Below are positions 49,828 through 59,531 of a DNA stretch of 64,000 nucleotides, piece after piece (position 1 is the stretch's first letter; each line of letters starts with the position of its first letter). The translations under genes and the position numbers were made by a program. A model generated the notes under the pieces. That model worked only from the letters and a program-made list of their open reading frames with translations. It did no database searches and was not told where the DNA came from. The DNA is from Cyclobacteriaceae bacterium (GTDB taxonomy: Bacteria; Bacteroidota; Bacteroidia; Cytophagales; Cyclobacteriaceae): assembly GCA_026129485.1 (NCBI GenBank), contig JAHCHY010000010.1:62001-126000 (forward strand). Direction: 5' to 3'.

Positions 49828-51060
49828 TTACCCAAACACCACCCACGCTACACCAAGCGTAAGCAGGATGTTAAAGAGCTGGGCCAGCAGAAAGACAACG
49901 GCTGGTTTTTTGGAGTCTTTATTGAAGATGTCGGCAAAGCGGGTTTCTAATCCAATACAAGTGAAAGCTAACGCAAACCAAAAGGTTTGAATATTCTTTA
50001 GCGGAGTTTTGAGCTCGCTAACCAAACCGGCAGGAAGTACAAATGAAAACAGGAGCGATGCAGCAATAAATCCCAACACAAATTTTGGGAAGCGATCCCA
50101 GATCATGCCACCAGTGGTTTTGTCTGTCGCTTGCTTTTTGGTGTACGTCCAGTACAGGGAAATAGCAAATGCGGCAATGCCCAGCAACACATTCTGCGAG
50201 AACTTTACTACCGTAGCATACTTCAGCCCGTCTTCGCCCAGCAAATTGCCGGCAGCTACTACGGCACCCGTTGTATCAATCGTGCCGCCCATCCACGCAC
50301 CGGCAACAGATGCGGGTAACTCCATCGCCTTGGCCAGCCACGGCATAAGCAGCAGCATGGGTATGGCCGTAATCAGCACCAGCGAGATTACATACGATAG
50401 TTTTTTGTTATCCCCTTTGATTACACCGGCCGTAGCAATAGCAGCCGAAACACCACAGATGGCTACCGCGCTGGAGAGCATGGTGCGGTATTCATCATCC
50501 AAACCGAATTTTTTTCCAAGCCAGAAGCAAAACTGCCATACGGCAATTACAACAATTAAAGATTGCAGCATGCCCAACGCACCGGCTTTCATAATGTCGC
50601 CAAACAAAATGCCGCAGCCGAGCAAGACCAACCCGGTTTTTATGTAGAGTTCGGTTTGTACCATCAGCTTTACCCAATCGGGTAACCGAAATAAGTTAGA
50701 TACGGCAAGCCCGATCAGCAGGCTGAATATAACTACTTCCAGGCCCAGGTCTTTAGCGGGGGTATAGCCGGAAAGAATATGCGCCACCAACGTAATAAGT
50801 ATAAGGAAGAGGTAACTATAAAAGGCTTGGGGGTGCGGTGGTTTTCCTGTTAACCAGAGTGCGCCCAGGGCTAATGTAAAAGGAATGATAAGCATTGAGC
50901 CAATGCTTATGAAGGTAAAGCTGCTTAATGCTGTTTTTAATTCACTGCTGGTTGACCATGCTGTTGGCGGTAACCAGAAAATGATTCCCGTTAAGGCCAG
51001 CAGCACGCAGGCAACGGCAGACACGATTGAGGCCCAGTCTTCGCTAAATGGCTTTTGCAT
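49828..51060 (-). CDS. YeiH-family membrane transporter (UPF0324)
   Basis: 410 residues with about eleven hydrophobic helices (e.g. IVSAVACVLLALTGIIFWL, LEVVIFSLLIGLAVSNLF, LIVVIAVWQFCFWLG). Family signature segments are present: GLVLLGCGILFGDI, FGLDDEYRTMLSSAVAICGVSAAIA and AGAWMGGTIDTTGAVVAAG. Slightly longer than the ~350-residue standard. Members are called putative sulfate exporters; the substrate is not proved. The stop of the porin gene upstream is 3 bp away, so the two form an operon, porin first. Confidence 0.9.
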   Translation of the reverse strand: MQKPFSEDWASIVSAVACVLLALTGIIFWLPPTAWSTSSELKTALSSFTFISIGSMLIIPFTLALGALWLTGKPPHPQAFYSYLFLILITLVAHILSGYTPAKDLGLEVVIFSLLIGLAVSNLFRLPDWVKLMVQTELYIKTGLVLLGCGILFGDIMKAGALGMLQSLIVVIAVWQFCFWLGKKFGLDDEYRTMLSSAVAICGVSAAIATAGVIKGDNKKLSYVISLVLITAIPMLLLMPWLAKAMELPASVAGAWMGGTIDTTGAVVAAGNLLGEDGLKYATVVKFSQNVLLGIAAFAISLYWTYTKKQATDKTTGGMIWDRFPKFVLGFIAASLLFSFVLPAGLVSELKTPLKNIQTFWFALAFTCIGLETRFADIFNKDSKKPAVVFLLAQLFNILLTLGVAWVVFG

Positions 51061-51063
51061 CGG

Positions 51064-52257
51064 TTAAATACCGGCTTCTATCTGAAAGCGCACCTGCCAG
51101 TTCTCGTTGCTGGCATTAGTCCCCTGCAACCACTGGTTTTTTTCGTAGGTGATGTCGCCCTGCAGCTTAACACGGTGTCCGCGAATATACTTATTTACGC
51201 CCAGTGTAAACTGTTCAGTTTTGTCATCAAGCAGTTGTATTTTTTCAAACGGCTTTACACGCGAATAGCGTCCCACAATCTCATAACTGTTTTTAAAGTA
51301 ATAGCTGCCCTGGTAGTTCTGGCCGAAGCCGGTGTAGATGTAACGGATATCGCCTGCATCATTCGATGTGAGCGGGTTGGGCGAAGTACGTTCCAGCCAT
51401 TCGCAAGCCAGCGCCCAGCCTTTGTATTTGAAAAGAAAGTCGGCCATCAGGGTAGTCATGTCGCGCGAGTCATATAAAAACTTACCAAGCTGTCCACCGG
51501 TGCGGGTTGTGTTTTCGTTTTGCGAAGCGGTAATCCCTATCGAGATTTTGGGTTTTGCTTCCCGCATAATATCGCCTTCAAAATAATCGCCACCGTTGGT
51601 AAATGTGCCGAAGGGCAATAGTTCCAGCCGGCCTGTATAATTAAGTCCGCGATCGGATGCCGTAATGTTGCGGCCTTCGCCTGATGAGATGGAGCTTCGC
51701 AACACATAATAAAGCTTACCGATGTGGTTGTTGTAATACATCTGCACACCAAAGTCGCGATCGATATTAAAAGTGGAGTTTACAACAGAACGATCGGCTA
51801 ACTGTAAATCGCCCGATGAGTTTACCCGTTGCCGATTGCCCGGCAGCTTGGTTTGCCCGAGGCCGATAGAAAAATTTTTGTTTACGGCATAGATGACCAT
51901 AGCATCGCGAACCACGTTCGGAAACCCGGTGTCGTCATAATCCATATCCGATCGCGAGAAGGATAGCTGAATGAGGTAGTAAAACTTCGGGTTATAGATG
52001 TAGCCGTCAAAGCGCAGGCGCAGTCTTCTTACACGGGCTTCCACCTCATCTATCGCAAGATCTTTTGCACTCCTGGTGGTGAAAGCCGCCCGGTTCTGCA
52101 TGCGAAACCGGATGTTAAGCTGGTACAGGCTATCGGGTGAGGTGATGCCTATTCCTTTGCCGAAGGTGAAATAGGGTGATGGGGTAATACTCTGCGAGTA
52201 GGTTAGCGAAGGAGTTATTGCCAGTAATCCAACCAGCCAAAAACCTGAAAATTTCAT
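51064..52257 (-). CDS. phosphate-selective porin O/P-like outer-membrane protein
   Basis: 397 residues. Signal peptide (FWLVGLLAITPSLTYSQ), then alternating beta strands of a 16-strand-type barrel with family wording: LYQLNIRFRMQNRAAF, EARVRRLRLRFDGYIYNPKFYYLIQLSFSR (the OprO/P core), RDFGVQMYYNNHIGKLYYVL and the final QVRFQIEAGI ending in an aromatic/Ile pattern. It should admit small anions. With the YeiH transporter encoded next, an anion-handling pair is likely. Confidence 0.87.
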   Translation of the reverse strand: MKFSGFWLVGLLAITPSLTYSQSITPSPYFTFGKGIGITSPDSLYQLNIRFRMQNRAAFTTRSAKDLAIDEVEARVRRLRLRFDGYIYNPKFYYLIQLSFSRSDMDYDDTGFPNVVRDAMVIYAVNKNFSIGLGQTKLPGNRQRVNSSGDLQLADRSVVNSTFNIDRDFGVQMYYNNHIGKLYYVLRSSISSGEGRNITASDRGLNYTGRLELLPFGTFTNGGDYFEGDIMREAKPKISIGITASQNENTTRTGGQLGKFLYDSRDMTTLMADFLFKYKGWALACEWLERTSPNPLTSNDAGDIRYIYTGFGQNYQGSYYFKNSYEIVGRYSRVKPFEKIQLLDDKTEQFTLGVNKYIRGHRVKLQGDITYEKNQWLQGTNASNENWQVRFQIEAGI

Positions 52258-52360
52258 GGTTTGTGATGAACTGGTGCAATATTATTAAAGCAATATTATC
52301 CAAATGTTAAGCAGTTGAAACCTGAATGTTAAGAACTTAACAATATGGTAAAATTGGGAA

Positions 52361-55084
52361 TTAATGCGCCTCCAGCCAGTTCTTACCAATACCCACTTCT
52401 ACTTCCATCGGCACATCCAGCACAACGGCCGATTTCATCAGCTCCATTACTTTGGGTTTTACAATGTCCTGTTCGTCTTGATGCAGATCAAAAATCAATT
52501 CGTCATGCACCTGCATCATCATTTTGGTTTTCAGGTTTTCGCGTTTCAGCCATTTGTGAATCAGGATCATGGCGATCTTGATGATATCGGCCGCGCTGCC
52601 TTGGATAGGGGCATTGATGGCGTTGCGTTCGGCAAAGCCGCGCGTGGTAATGTTACGCGAGTTGATATCGCGCAGGTAGCGCCTTCTGCCCAGAATGGTT
52701 TCCACATATTCTTTCTCACGCGCAAAGTTGATAGAGTCATCCATGTAGCGTTTAATAGCCGAAAACTCTTTAAAGTAGGAATCGATAATTTCTGTGGCTT
52801 CCGTGCGTGATATGCCGAGGTTTTGCGAAAGCCCGAAGGCTGTGCTTCCATACAAAATTCCAAAGTTCACTTCTTTGGCTTTACGCCTCATATCGGGAGT
52901 AACTTTTGCGAGGTCAACTTTAAATACCTTTGCTGCGGTAGTGGCGTGAATGTCGCGCTTACTGCGGAAAGCATCGATCATGGTTTGGTCTTTCGCAAAC
53001 GAAGCGGCTATACGCAATTCAATCTGCGAGTAATCAGCCGACATAAAAAGATAATCGTTGCTGCGCGGCACAAAAGCGCTTCGTATCTGCCTGCCTTTTT
53101 CCGTACGGATGGGGATGTTCTGCAAATTAGGATTGTTGGAGCTTAGGCGACCCGTGGCGGCAACCGCCTGCCGGTAGTCGGTGTGTATCCTGTGATCGAA
53201 CCGGCTTACCATCCTGGGCAAGGCATCCACGTAAGTAGAGCGCAATTTTTCGTACTCACGGAAATCGAGAATTTTTTTTGCGATTTCATGATCGGCAGCC
53301 AGCTTTAACAAAACTTCTTCACCGGTGGCATACTGGCCGGTTTTGGTTTTCTTCGCCTTGTCTAACAGCTTCATCTTATCGAACAGAATTTCGCCAAGCT
53401 GCTTGGGCGATGCAATGTTAAACTCGGTGCCCGCTACCTGGTAAATTTCTTTCTGTACTTTCTGGCTGTCGCTCTTCAGCGCATCGCTCATCCATTTCAA
53501 CGTTTCTTCATCAATGCTCACGCCTTCAAACTCCATATCGGCCAGCACACGCGCTAAAGGTGTTTCCACATCATGCAGCAGCCGCCACTGGCCGCGTTGC
53601 TCTAATTCGTGCTGCAGCTTTTGCTTTAATTGAAGGGTCTGGTCAACCCGCTCGCAATGCTGCTCTGCTTTTAAAGACCCTTCGCTTAGCTGATAGTGCA
53701 GGTATTGATTGCATAAGATGCCAAGATCGTGCGAGGCTTCGGGCTCGATCAGGTAATGCGCCAGCATGGTATCGTACAACGGCCCGCGCACATCAACGTG
53801 GTGCTTCTTCAAAGCCAATAGGGAAGCTTTAATGTTGTGCCCTACTTTGCGAATGCCTTCGTCTTCCAGCACCGATTTAAAATCGGTTATGGCGCTTTCG
53901 TTCGTTACCGGGATAAAACAGGCTTCGCCTGCACGGGAAGCAATTACGATGTGCGTGATTTCAAATTCAAAATTCTCAGCCTCATCGGTTATAACCTCAA
54001 GCGCAAATTCGCGTTGCTCTTTTAGCTTTTGGGCAAGGCTTACGCGATCTTCTGATGTTTCAAGTGTTCGGTACGAAACATTTTGCGGATTAAATGCCTT
54101 TGTATCTTCACTTACCGATTCGTCTGAAACTTCTTCCAGTCCGAACATAGAAAGCTGGGCGGCTTTGGGCGAACTAACTACAGGTGGCGCTGCCGCTCCT
54201 GACTGTAAACCAAAAATACGCGGCATCATGGTTTTAAATTCCAGCTCTTCCAGTATGGGCTTGAGCTTTTCCGCATCGGGCCCGGTGTAGGCAAGGTTGC
54301 TTTCATTCCATTCAACCGGCACATCGGTAATAATGGTAGCCAGCTTTTTGGAAAGGATGGCCTGTTCGCCAAACTGCTCCACACGTTCTTTTTGCTTGCC
54401 TTTCAACTCACCAGCATTTGCTACTACACCCTCTACAGTTTTATATTTCTTTAGTAAATCCGATGCGGTTTTGGGGCCAACTCCCGGTATGCCGGGAATA
54501 TTATCTGAAGCATCGCCCTGCAAACCAAGCATATCAATTACCTGGCTTACTTCCTCTATGTCCCACTTCTCGCATACTTCTTTGGGGCCGAGTATATCAA
54601 CGGCATTCCCCATGTAGGCGGGCTTATAGAGTTTAATTTTATCTGTTACTAATTGCCCGAAATCTTTATCGGGTGTCATCATATACACATCAAAGCCTTC
54701 CTGCTCCGCCCGTTTAGCTAATGTGCCGATAATGTCATCCGCTTCGTAGCCGTCAAGCGCGAGAATAGGAATGTTAAAGCCTTTCAGGATTTCTTTTACG
54801 ATGGGCAGCCCGCTCCGAATGTCTTCCGGTGTTTCCTGCCGGGTGGCTTTGTATTCGGTAAAAATTTCATCGCGAAAAGTAGGAGCAGATGTATCGAACG
54901 CCACGGCAATGTGTGTGGGCTTTTGCTTTTGAATTACTTCCAGCAGGGTGTTGGTGAAGCCGAATGACACCGAGGTATTATGGCCTTTGGAGTTGATGCG
55001 CGGGTTTTTGGTAAACGCAAAATGCGCGCGGTAAATAAGCGCGTAGGCATCCAGCAGGAAAAGTTTTTTGGGCGACTCAGGCAT
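52361..55084 (-). CDS. polA: DNA polymerase I, proofreading site degenerate
   Basis: 907 residues. The N-terminal 5'-3' exonuclease (1-290) is intact: LLDAYALIYRAHFA, FDTSAPTFRDEIF, YEADDIIGTLA, TPDKDFGQLV, GDASDNIPGIPGVGPKTA. The polymerase motifs are intact: TGRLSSNNPNLQNIP, DYSQIELRIA (A), RRKAKEVNFGILYG (B) and VHDEL (C). The 3'-5' exonuclease region (about 335-515) is present but lacks its catalytic residues: Klenow-equivalent D355/E357 read E/I (FALEVIT), D424 reads S (NIKASLLAL) and the Y..D pair is lost. Known role: Okazaki-fragment processing and repair synthesis. Confidence 0.95.
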   Translation of the reverse strand: MPESPKKLFLLDAYALIYRAHFAFTKNPRINSKGHNTSVSFGFTNTLLEVIQKQKPTHIAVAFDTSAPTFRDEIFTEYKATRQETPEDIRSGLPIVKEILKGFNIPILALDGYEADDIIGTLAKRAEQEGFDVYMMTPDKDFGQLVTDKIKLYKPAYMGNAVDILGPKEVCEKWDIEEVSQVIDMLGLQGDASDNIPGIPGVGPKTASDLLKKYKTVEGVVANAGELKGKQKERVEQFGEQAILSKKLATIITDVPVEWNESNLAYTGPDAEKLKPILEELEFKTMMPRIFGLQSGAAAPPVVSSPKAAQLSMFGLEEVSDESVSEDTKAFNPQNVSYRTLETSEDRVSLAQKLKEQREFALEVITDEAENFEFEITHIVIASRAGEACFIPVTNESAITDFKSVLEDEGIRKVGHNIKASLLALKKHHVDVRGPLYDTMLAHYLIEPEASHDLGILCNQYLHYQLSEGSLKAEQHCERVDQTLQLKQKLQHELEQRGQWRLLHDVETPLARVLADMEFEGVSIDEETLKWMSDALKSDSQKVQKEIYQVAGTEFNIASPKQLGEILFDKMKLLDKAKKTKTGQYATGEEVLLKLAADHEIAKKILDFREYEKLRSTYVDALPRMVSRFDHRIHTDYRQAVAATGRLSSNNPNLQNIPIRTEKGRQIRSAFVPRSNDYLFMSADYSQIELRIAASFAKDQTMIDAFRSKRDIHATTAAKVFKVDLAKVTPDMRRKAKEVNFGILYGSTAFGLSQNLGISRTEATEIIDSYFKEFSAIKRYMDDSINFAREKEYVETILGRRRYLRDINSRNITTRGFAERNAINAPIQGSAADIIKIAMILIHKWLKRENLKTKMMMQVHDELIFDLHQDEQDIVKPKVMELMKSAVVLDVPMEVEVGIGKNWLEAH

Positions 55085-55133
55085 GATATGTATAAGCGAA
55101 AAACATTTTTACAAAAATGTGTAATTTTAAGTC

Positions 55134-55670
55134 ATGCAGGAAGTAATTGTTCATCCGCCCCGCACAATTATGGAAGTATTTAAAATGCTTCCGGAGGGCA
55201 CATTGGCCGAAGTGATTGATAACACGCTTTATATGTCGCCCACACCCGTAACCAGCCACCAGCGCATTGTCAGGAAGCTATCAACTGAAATTGATAATTT
55301 TCTAACCAGCGAAAATCTTGGAGAATTATTTTTTGCCCCTTTTGATGTGTTCCTGGACGAAGAATCGAATGCAGTTCAGCCGGATATTCTGGTGGTCTTG
55401 AATGAGAACAGGCAGATTATTGACGAGGCCAGCACTATCCACGGTGTGCCGGATTTGATTATAGAAGTCCTTTCGCCCGGCAATAAGAAACACGACCTGG
55501 TTACGAAAAAAGAGCTGTACGAAAAATTTGGTGTAAAAGAATACTGGGTAGTTGATCCGGCCGAAAAAGAGGCCATCGGGTATGAATTGCGCAATAAGGC
55601 TTATGTTGAATTCTTTAAAGAAAAAAGCCGGGTACAATCCAACCTGCTGAAAAAATCTTTTTCGTTTTAG
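55134..55670 (+). CDS. Uma2-family (DUF820) nuclease-fold protein
   Basis: 178 residues. Restriction-endonuclease-like fold with VQPDILVVLNEN (catalytic Asp, near 83), LIIEVLSPGNKKHDLVTKKELYEKFGVKEYWVVDP (Glu and Lys, near 106-145; quoted in parts: LIIEVLSPGNKKHD and KFGVKEYWVVDP). The active-site D-ExK order is intact. Uma2 proteins are abundant in some phyla and mostly uncharacterised. Divergent from polA across 49 bp, with no operon partner. Confidence 0.85.
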   Translation: MQEVIVHPPRTIMEVFKMLPEGTLAEVIDNTLYMSPTPVTSHQRIVRKLSTEIDNFLTSENLGELFFAPFDVFLDEESNAVQPDILVVLNENRQIIDEASTIHGVPDLIIEVLSPGNKKHDLVTKKELYEKFGVKEYWVVDPAEKEAIGYELRNKAYVEFFKEKSRVQSNLLKKSFSF

Positions 55671-55806
55671 TCGGCCCGTTTCAATTCTTCCGAACCAGAT
55701 AAAATTGCTAAGCCACATAATCTGGTAATGCTGTTGCCGCTTAATCTGAAAATATTTTTTTTCTGAATTAATATTGCTAAATAGACTTTGTATAAACCCT
55801 AAGTCT

Positions 55807-57453
55807 ATGAATGCAAGCACTCCTCTGCTGCAGTTTCTGAGATGGGAGAAGGAAATCCCCGATCAGCTTTTTTTACGGCAACCCTTTAATGGCCAGTGGA
55901 AAACCTGGACGTATCAGCAGGCCGGTAACGAGATCAGGCGTATTGCCAACGGGTTAAAATCATTCAACTTCCCGCAAGGAAGCAACATTGCGCTGATCTC
56001 TAAAAACTGTGCACATTGGGTAATGACCGATCTGGCCATTATGATGGCCGGGCACGTTTCCGTTCCGCTTTATGCTACGCTCACATCTGCTTCCATTAAA
56101 CAAATATTGGAGCACAGCGAATCGAAACTTTTAATAGCCGGGAAGCTCGATAATTTTGAAGAGCAGAAGAAAGGTATTCCGGCAGAAGTAATTACCCTCG
56201 GCATTTCGGCTTACGGAACAGATGCCACACATACGTGGGAAGACTGGGTAACTAAATTTGAGCCGCTCAGTCAGCCGCATAGCTGGAAAGGCGAAGACCT
56301 GCTGACCATTATGTACACATCGGGCACAACCGGTAACCCTAAAGGTGTGATGCATTCGGTAGCTGCGTTCGACAGCACGATAAGGCGAGGGACAAGCGAG
56401 CTGGGTATTCAAATGCATCCCGTTCTATTTTCATACCTGCCCATGAGCCACATTGCCGAACGCATGGGCATTGAGCTGATGGGTGTTTACCAGGGCGGTA
56501 CTTTTTCTTTCCCGGAAACACTGGAGTTGTTTCCGAAAAATCTTGCGGATACACAGCCTACACATTTCTTTGCCGTGCCGCGCATCTGGGCCAAGTTCCA
56601 GGAGAAAATATTAGAGAAGCTGCCGCAAAAAAAATTAGATACGTTGCTGAAGATTCCGTTGGTGAGCACGCTGATCAAAAACAAGATCAAAAAAGGGATC
56701 GGGCTTTCGCGCGCCAAACAGATTTTCAGTGGTGCGGCCCCTATTTCGGTTGACCTGCTGCAATGGTATGAAAAGTTAGGTGTGCGTATCCTCCAGGCGT
56801 ATGGTATGACGGAAGATTGCGTGTATGCGCACTTCAATCGCAACGAGGCCAACCGGCACGGTACGGTAGGAACACCCTTTAAGGGATTGCAGGTAAAAAT
56901 AGCCGAGGGAGGAGAGATACGGGTGAAATGCCCGGGACTTACATTGGGATATTATAAGGAACCGGAATTGACCAAAGAGCTGTTTGATGAAGAGGGTTAT
57001 CTGAAAACCGGGGATCAGGGAGAAGTTTCAAGCGATGGTTTTTTGAAGATCACCGGCAGGGTGAAAGACCAGTTTAAAACGGATAAAGGGAAATACATAG
57101 CGCCTACACCTATTGAAATGAAGCTGCTGGCTAACCCGGACCTTGAGCAGGTATGCGTGGTGGGCATGGGCATTCCGCAACCCATAGCTTTAGCTGTGCT
57201 TTCGGCAGGCGGTAAGGCAAAGCCTAAAGAGGAATTAATCCGGGGATTGGAAAACTCAATCACACAAATAAATCCCGGTCTTGAGGCGTATGAAAAGTTA
57301 GAGAAAGTAGTGATCATGAAAACAGACTGGAGCGTGGAGAACGGACTGCTTACGCCAACACTTAAAGTAAAACGCAACGAGGTAGAAAAAATACATTTGC
57401 CCAGGTATCCCACCTGGTACCACACACAGCCCGGTATTGTGGTTTGGGAGTGA
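55807..57453 (+). CDS. long-chain fatty-acid-CoA ligase (AMP-binding)
   Basis: 548 residues from the ATG at 55807 (the frame opens at an upstream TTG). ANL-superfamily motifs: MYTSGTTGNPKGVM (near 176, P-loop), YLPMSHIAER, GAAPISVDLLQWY, LQAYGMTEDCV (A5 motif), LKTGDQGEVSSDGFLKITGRVKDQFKTDKG (in parts: YLKTGDQGEV and ITGRVKDQFKT). Relatively short for the family (FadD about 560). Reaction: fatty acid + ATP + CoA to acyl-CoA + AMP + PPi. Stand-alone; the next gene (CBS) is separated by a hairpin. Confidence 0.92.
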   Translation: MNASTPLLQFLRWEKEIPDQLFLRQPFNGQWKTWTYQQAGNEIRRIANGLKSFNFPQGSNIALISKNCAHWVMTDLAIMMAGHVSVPLYATLTSASIKQILEHSESKLLIAGKLDNFEEQKKGIPAEVITLGISAYGTDATHTWEDWVTKFEPLSQPHSWKGEDLLTIMYTSGTTGNPKGVMHSVAAFDSTIRRGTSELGIQMHPVLFSYLPMSHIAERMGIELMGVYQGGTFSFPETLELFPKNLADTQPTHFFAVPRIWAKFQEKILEKLPQKKLDTLLKIPLVSTLIKNKIKKGIGLSRAKQIFSGAAPISVDLLQWYEKLGVRILQAYGMTEDCVYAHFNRNEANRHGTVGTPFKGLQVKIAEGGEIRVKCPGLTLGYYKEPELTKELFDEEGYLKTGDQGEVSSDGFLKITGRVKDQFKTDKGKYIAPTPIEMKLLANPDLEQVCVVGMGIPQPIALAVLSAGGKAKPKEELIRGLENSITQINPGLEAYEKLEKVVIMKTDWSVENGLLTPTLKVKRNEVEKIHLPRYPTWYHTQPGIVVWE

Positions 57454-57493
57454 CGGAAATCATATTATAGCCTGATCGATCTCATGGGATGAG

Positions 57494-57548
57494 GTTGATG
57501 GTAAAGTAATCTTTAATAAAGAAAACAAAAGATACTTTACACATCAAC
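57494..57548. repeat. 21-bp imperfect inverted repeat before the CBS gene
   Basis: GTTGATGGTAAAGTAATCTTT (57494-57514, quoted arms only: GTTGATG, AAAGTA, TCTTT) pairs with 57528-57548 at 19 of 21 positions. It ends 10 bp before the CBS start codon and could be an operator or a leader hairpin. Confidence 0.55.
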
Positions 57549-57558
57549 CAACATAGTT

Positions 57559-57984
57559 ATGAGAAAGCGCGAGCTTGTAAACACCATTATGACAAGGGAT
57601 ATTCATGTGGTGCAATTGGAAGATAAGCTAACCGATGTACGCGACCTTGTTCGCAAGCATGCCATCCGGCATGTGCCGGTTGTTTACGGAAAACAATTAG
57701 TGGGCATTATCAGCAAAACGGATTTGAACCGGTTAACCTTCAGCAGCCTGTTTGCCGGCCAGGACGAAGCCGATGAAGCTGTTTTTGATATGCTTACCAT
57801 TGCCCAGGTGATGTCGCACCGGCCACGGGTGGTAAAAGCCAACGAAACCATAAAGCATGTGGCCGAAATTCTTTCCACGGAAGAGTTTCATGCTTTACCT
57901 GTGGTGGATGATAAAGACGAAACCAAGCTGGTGGGCATTGTAACCACTACCGATGTGATCCGGTATATGTTGGAGCAGTATTGA
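57559..57984 (+). CDS. two-CBS-domain protein
   Basis: 141 residues made of a tandem CBS (Bateman) pair: residues 6-60 (IMTRDIHVVQLEDKLTDV ... HVPVVYGKQLVGIISKTDL) and 76-140 (VMSHRPRVVKANETIKHV ... ALPVVDDKDETKLVGIVTTTDV). Stand-alone Bateman modules bind AMP, ATP or similar nucleotides and regulate partners. No partner is identifiable nearby; a hairpin precedes the gene. Confidence 0.9.
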   Translation: MRKRELVNTIMTRDIHVVQLEDKLTDVRDLVRKHAIRHVPVVYGKQLVGIISKTDLNRLTFSSLFAGQDEADEAVFDMLTIAQVMSHRPRVVKANETIKHVAEILSTEEFHALPVVDDKDETKLVGIVTTTDVIRYMLEQY

Positions 57985-57990
57985 AATGCA

Positions 57991-58071
57991 TTAACCACAT
58001 AGGCACATAGAACACATAGAGTGGAATTATGTTTTCTATGTGCCCTGTGTTTCTATGTGGTTAAAAAATAA
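57991..58071. repeat. CCACATAGaaaCACATAG-family hairpin
   Basis: TTAACCACATAG...ACACATAGAG on one side and TTTTCTATGTGCC...CTATGTGGTTAA on the other form a long imperfect stem. Same family as 46.97-47.04 and 63.64-63.67 kb. It lies between convergent genes and may act as a bidirectional terminator. Confidence 0.75.
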
Positions 58072-58079
58072 GCAAGCGA

Positions 58080-58937
58080 CTATTTCAGTCTTGCTTTAAA
58101 GAACTCAAGCGTGTGCTTATACGCATCGGCTGTAAACTCCTGGTTGAATTTAGGGTTGCTCGGATTGGCAAAAGCGTGGTCGGCTTCGTATTGAAGCGTG
58201 GTTAGCTTTTTACCGGCTGCTTTCATGTTGGCTTCAAACTTATCCGTTACTTCCTTGTTGATCCACTGATCTTGTGTGGGCCAGATGTTCAGCACATCGG
58301 TATTCAGGTTTTTTAATTTTTCCACATCCGATTCAGGCATACCGTAATAGATCACACAAGCCGCAGCCTGCTTACCTGCTGTTAATGTCGCCTGCATGGA
58401 TTGCCCGCCACCAAAGCACCAGCCGATGGTTCCTACTTTGGCATTCTTGCCGGCATATTCCAATGCGCCTTTTACAATGGCGTTACCGCGATCTTGTTTA
58501 AACTCGCCCATGTATTTGCCGGCATCCTCGCGTGCAGTGGCAATTTTTCCATCGTACATATCAAGCGCCAGCACATTCACATTACCCAGGTCGTTATACA
58601 GCTTTTCGGCTTCGCGTTTAATGTGATCGTTCAATCCCCACCATTCCTGGAAAACAAAAATCCAGTTGCTGGTTTTTGATTTTGCGCTTAACAAATAGCC
58701 GCTACCGGTTTTGCCATCAGGTGTTTTAAAGGTGATCATTTGGCCTACATCACTTTTGTGCACGTAAGGCAGTGGGTTAGGGTGCGACATATTAAAATCA
58801 TTATCCTGTGCAAATAACGCAAACTTTTCGGTTGGCGAGGTATGGCAAATCGTAATGCCATCATTCAGTGTCAGCTCCTGTGCCCGCAGGGCAAAGGCCG
58901 CTAACAGCAAAAGCAAGAGTAGTTTACTTTTTTTCAT
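58080..58937 (-). CDS. exported dienelactone-hydrolase-family protein
   Basis: 285 residues with signal peptide (LLLLLLLAAFALRA). Alpha/beta hydrolase of the DLH type: IFVFQEWWGLNDHIKREAE, TIGWCFGGGQSM (Cys nucleophile near 175), WPTQDQWIN (Asp) and EADHAFANP (His). An extra N-terminal segment (LNDGITICHTSPTEKFALF) precedes the fold. It would hydrolyse a lactone or ester in the periplasm; the substrate is unknown. 21 bp downstream of the DinB gene. Confidence 0.88.
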   Translation of the reverse strand: MKKSKLLLLLLLAAFALRAQELTLNDGITICHTSPTEKFALFAQDNDFNMSHPNPLPYVHKSDVGQMITFKTPDGKTGSGYLLSAKSKTSNWIFVFQEWWGLNDHIKREAEKLYNDLGNVNVLALDMYDGKIATAREDAGKYMGEFKQDRGNAIVKGALEYAGKNAKVGTIGWCFGGGQSMQATLTAGKQAAACVIYYGMPESDVEKLKNLNTDVLNIWPTQDQWINKEVTDKFEANMKAAGKKLTTLQYEADHAFANPSNPKFNQEFTADAYKHTLEFFKARLK

Positions 58938-58958
58938 AGCTGTTATTTTTTAGGTGAG

Positions 58959-59432
58959 TCAGGGATTTGCTAACTGACCGGACAATACCCGGTCGTAAGT
59001 AATATAATCGGTATTCACAGGCTCAAAGCCCTTCTGCCTCAACAGCATGGCTACCTGCCCGCGGTGGTAGCTGCCATGATTGACCAAATGAATCATAATT
59101 TGCTCAACCTTATTCTCGAAATAATCACCCACATAGTTGCGGTATTTGAGCGTACGGTCAAAATCACCGGTGGCTGAAATGAACTCCATCCATAATTTGT
59201 CGGCTTCTTCCACCATTGCTTTAAGCTGTGGCAAAGAATATTCGCCCCACAATTTGTATTCGCTTTTAGGTAAATCTTTAATGCGGTTTAGCCAGATAAA
59301 GTTAGCGCTCACCAGGTGCCCCATAACGGTGAGAATTTTTTCATCGCTAACCGATTGCCGTTCGAGGCAGGCAATAATGGTACGATTGGCCCACGCATTA
59401 TAGCTATACCATTTCAAAAAAAACTGCTTCAT
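58959..59432 (-). CDS. DinB-family protein, second copy
   Basis: 157 residues, four-helix DinB bundle with the His triad in MGHLVSANFIWL and HLVNHGSYHRGQVAM, the common family wording. Distant from the DinB protein at 14.0 kb. It precedes the dienelactone hydrolase gene on the same strand (21 bp). Probably metal-binding; substrate unknown. Confidence 0.88.
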   Translation of the reverse strand: MKQFFLKWYSYNAWANRTIIACLERQSVSDEKILTVMGHLVSANFIWLNRIKDLPKSEYKLWGEYSLPQLKAMVEEADKLWMEFISATGDFDRTLKYRNYVGDYFENKVEQIMIHLVNHGSYHRGQVAMLLRQKGFEPVNTDYITYDRVLSGQLANP

Positions 59433-59531
59433 GTAAAATGTCCTTGAAAATCCGCAAGAACAAATTTACAAAGGTTGCTTTCAAAATGACAGATTAATCA
59501 ACAAGCGGTCAGGGCCTGTTACAGGCTGGAA

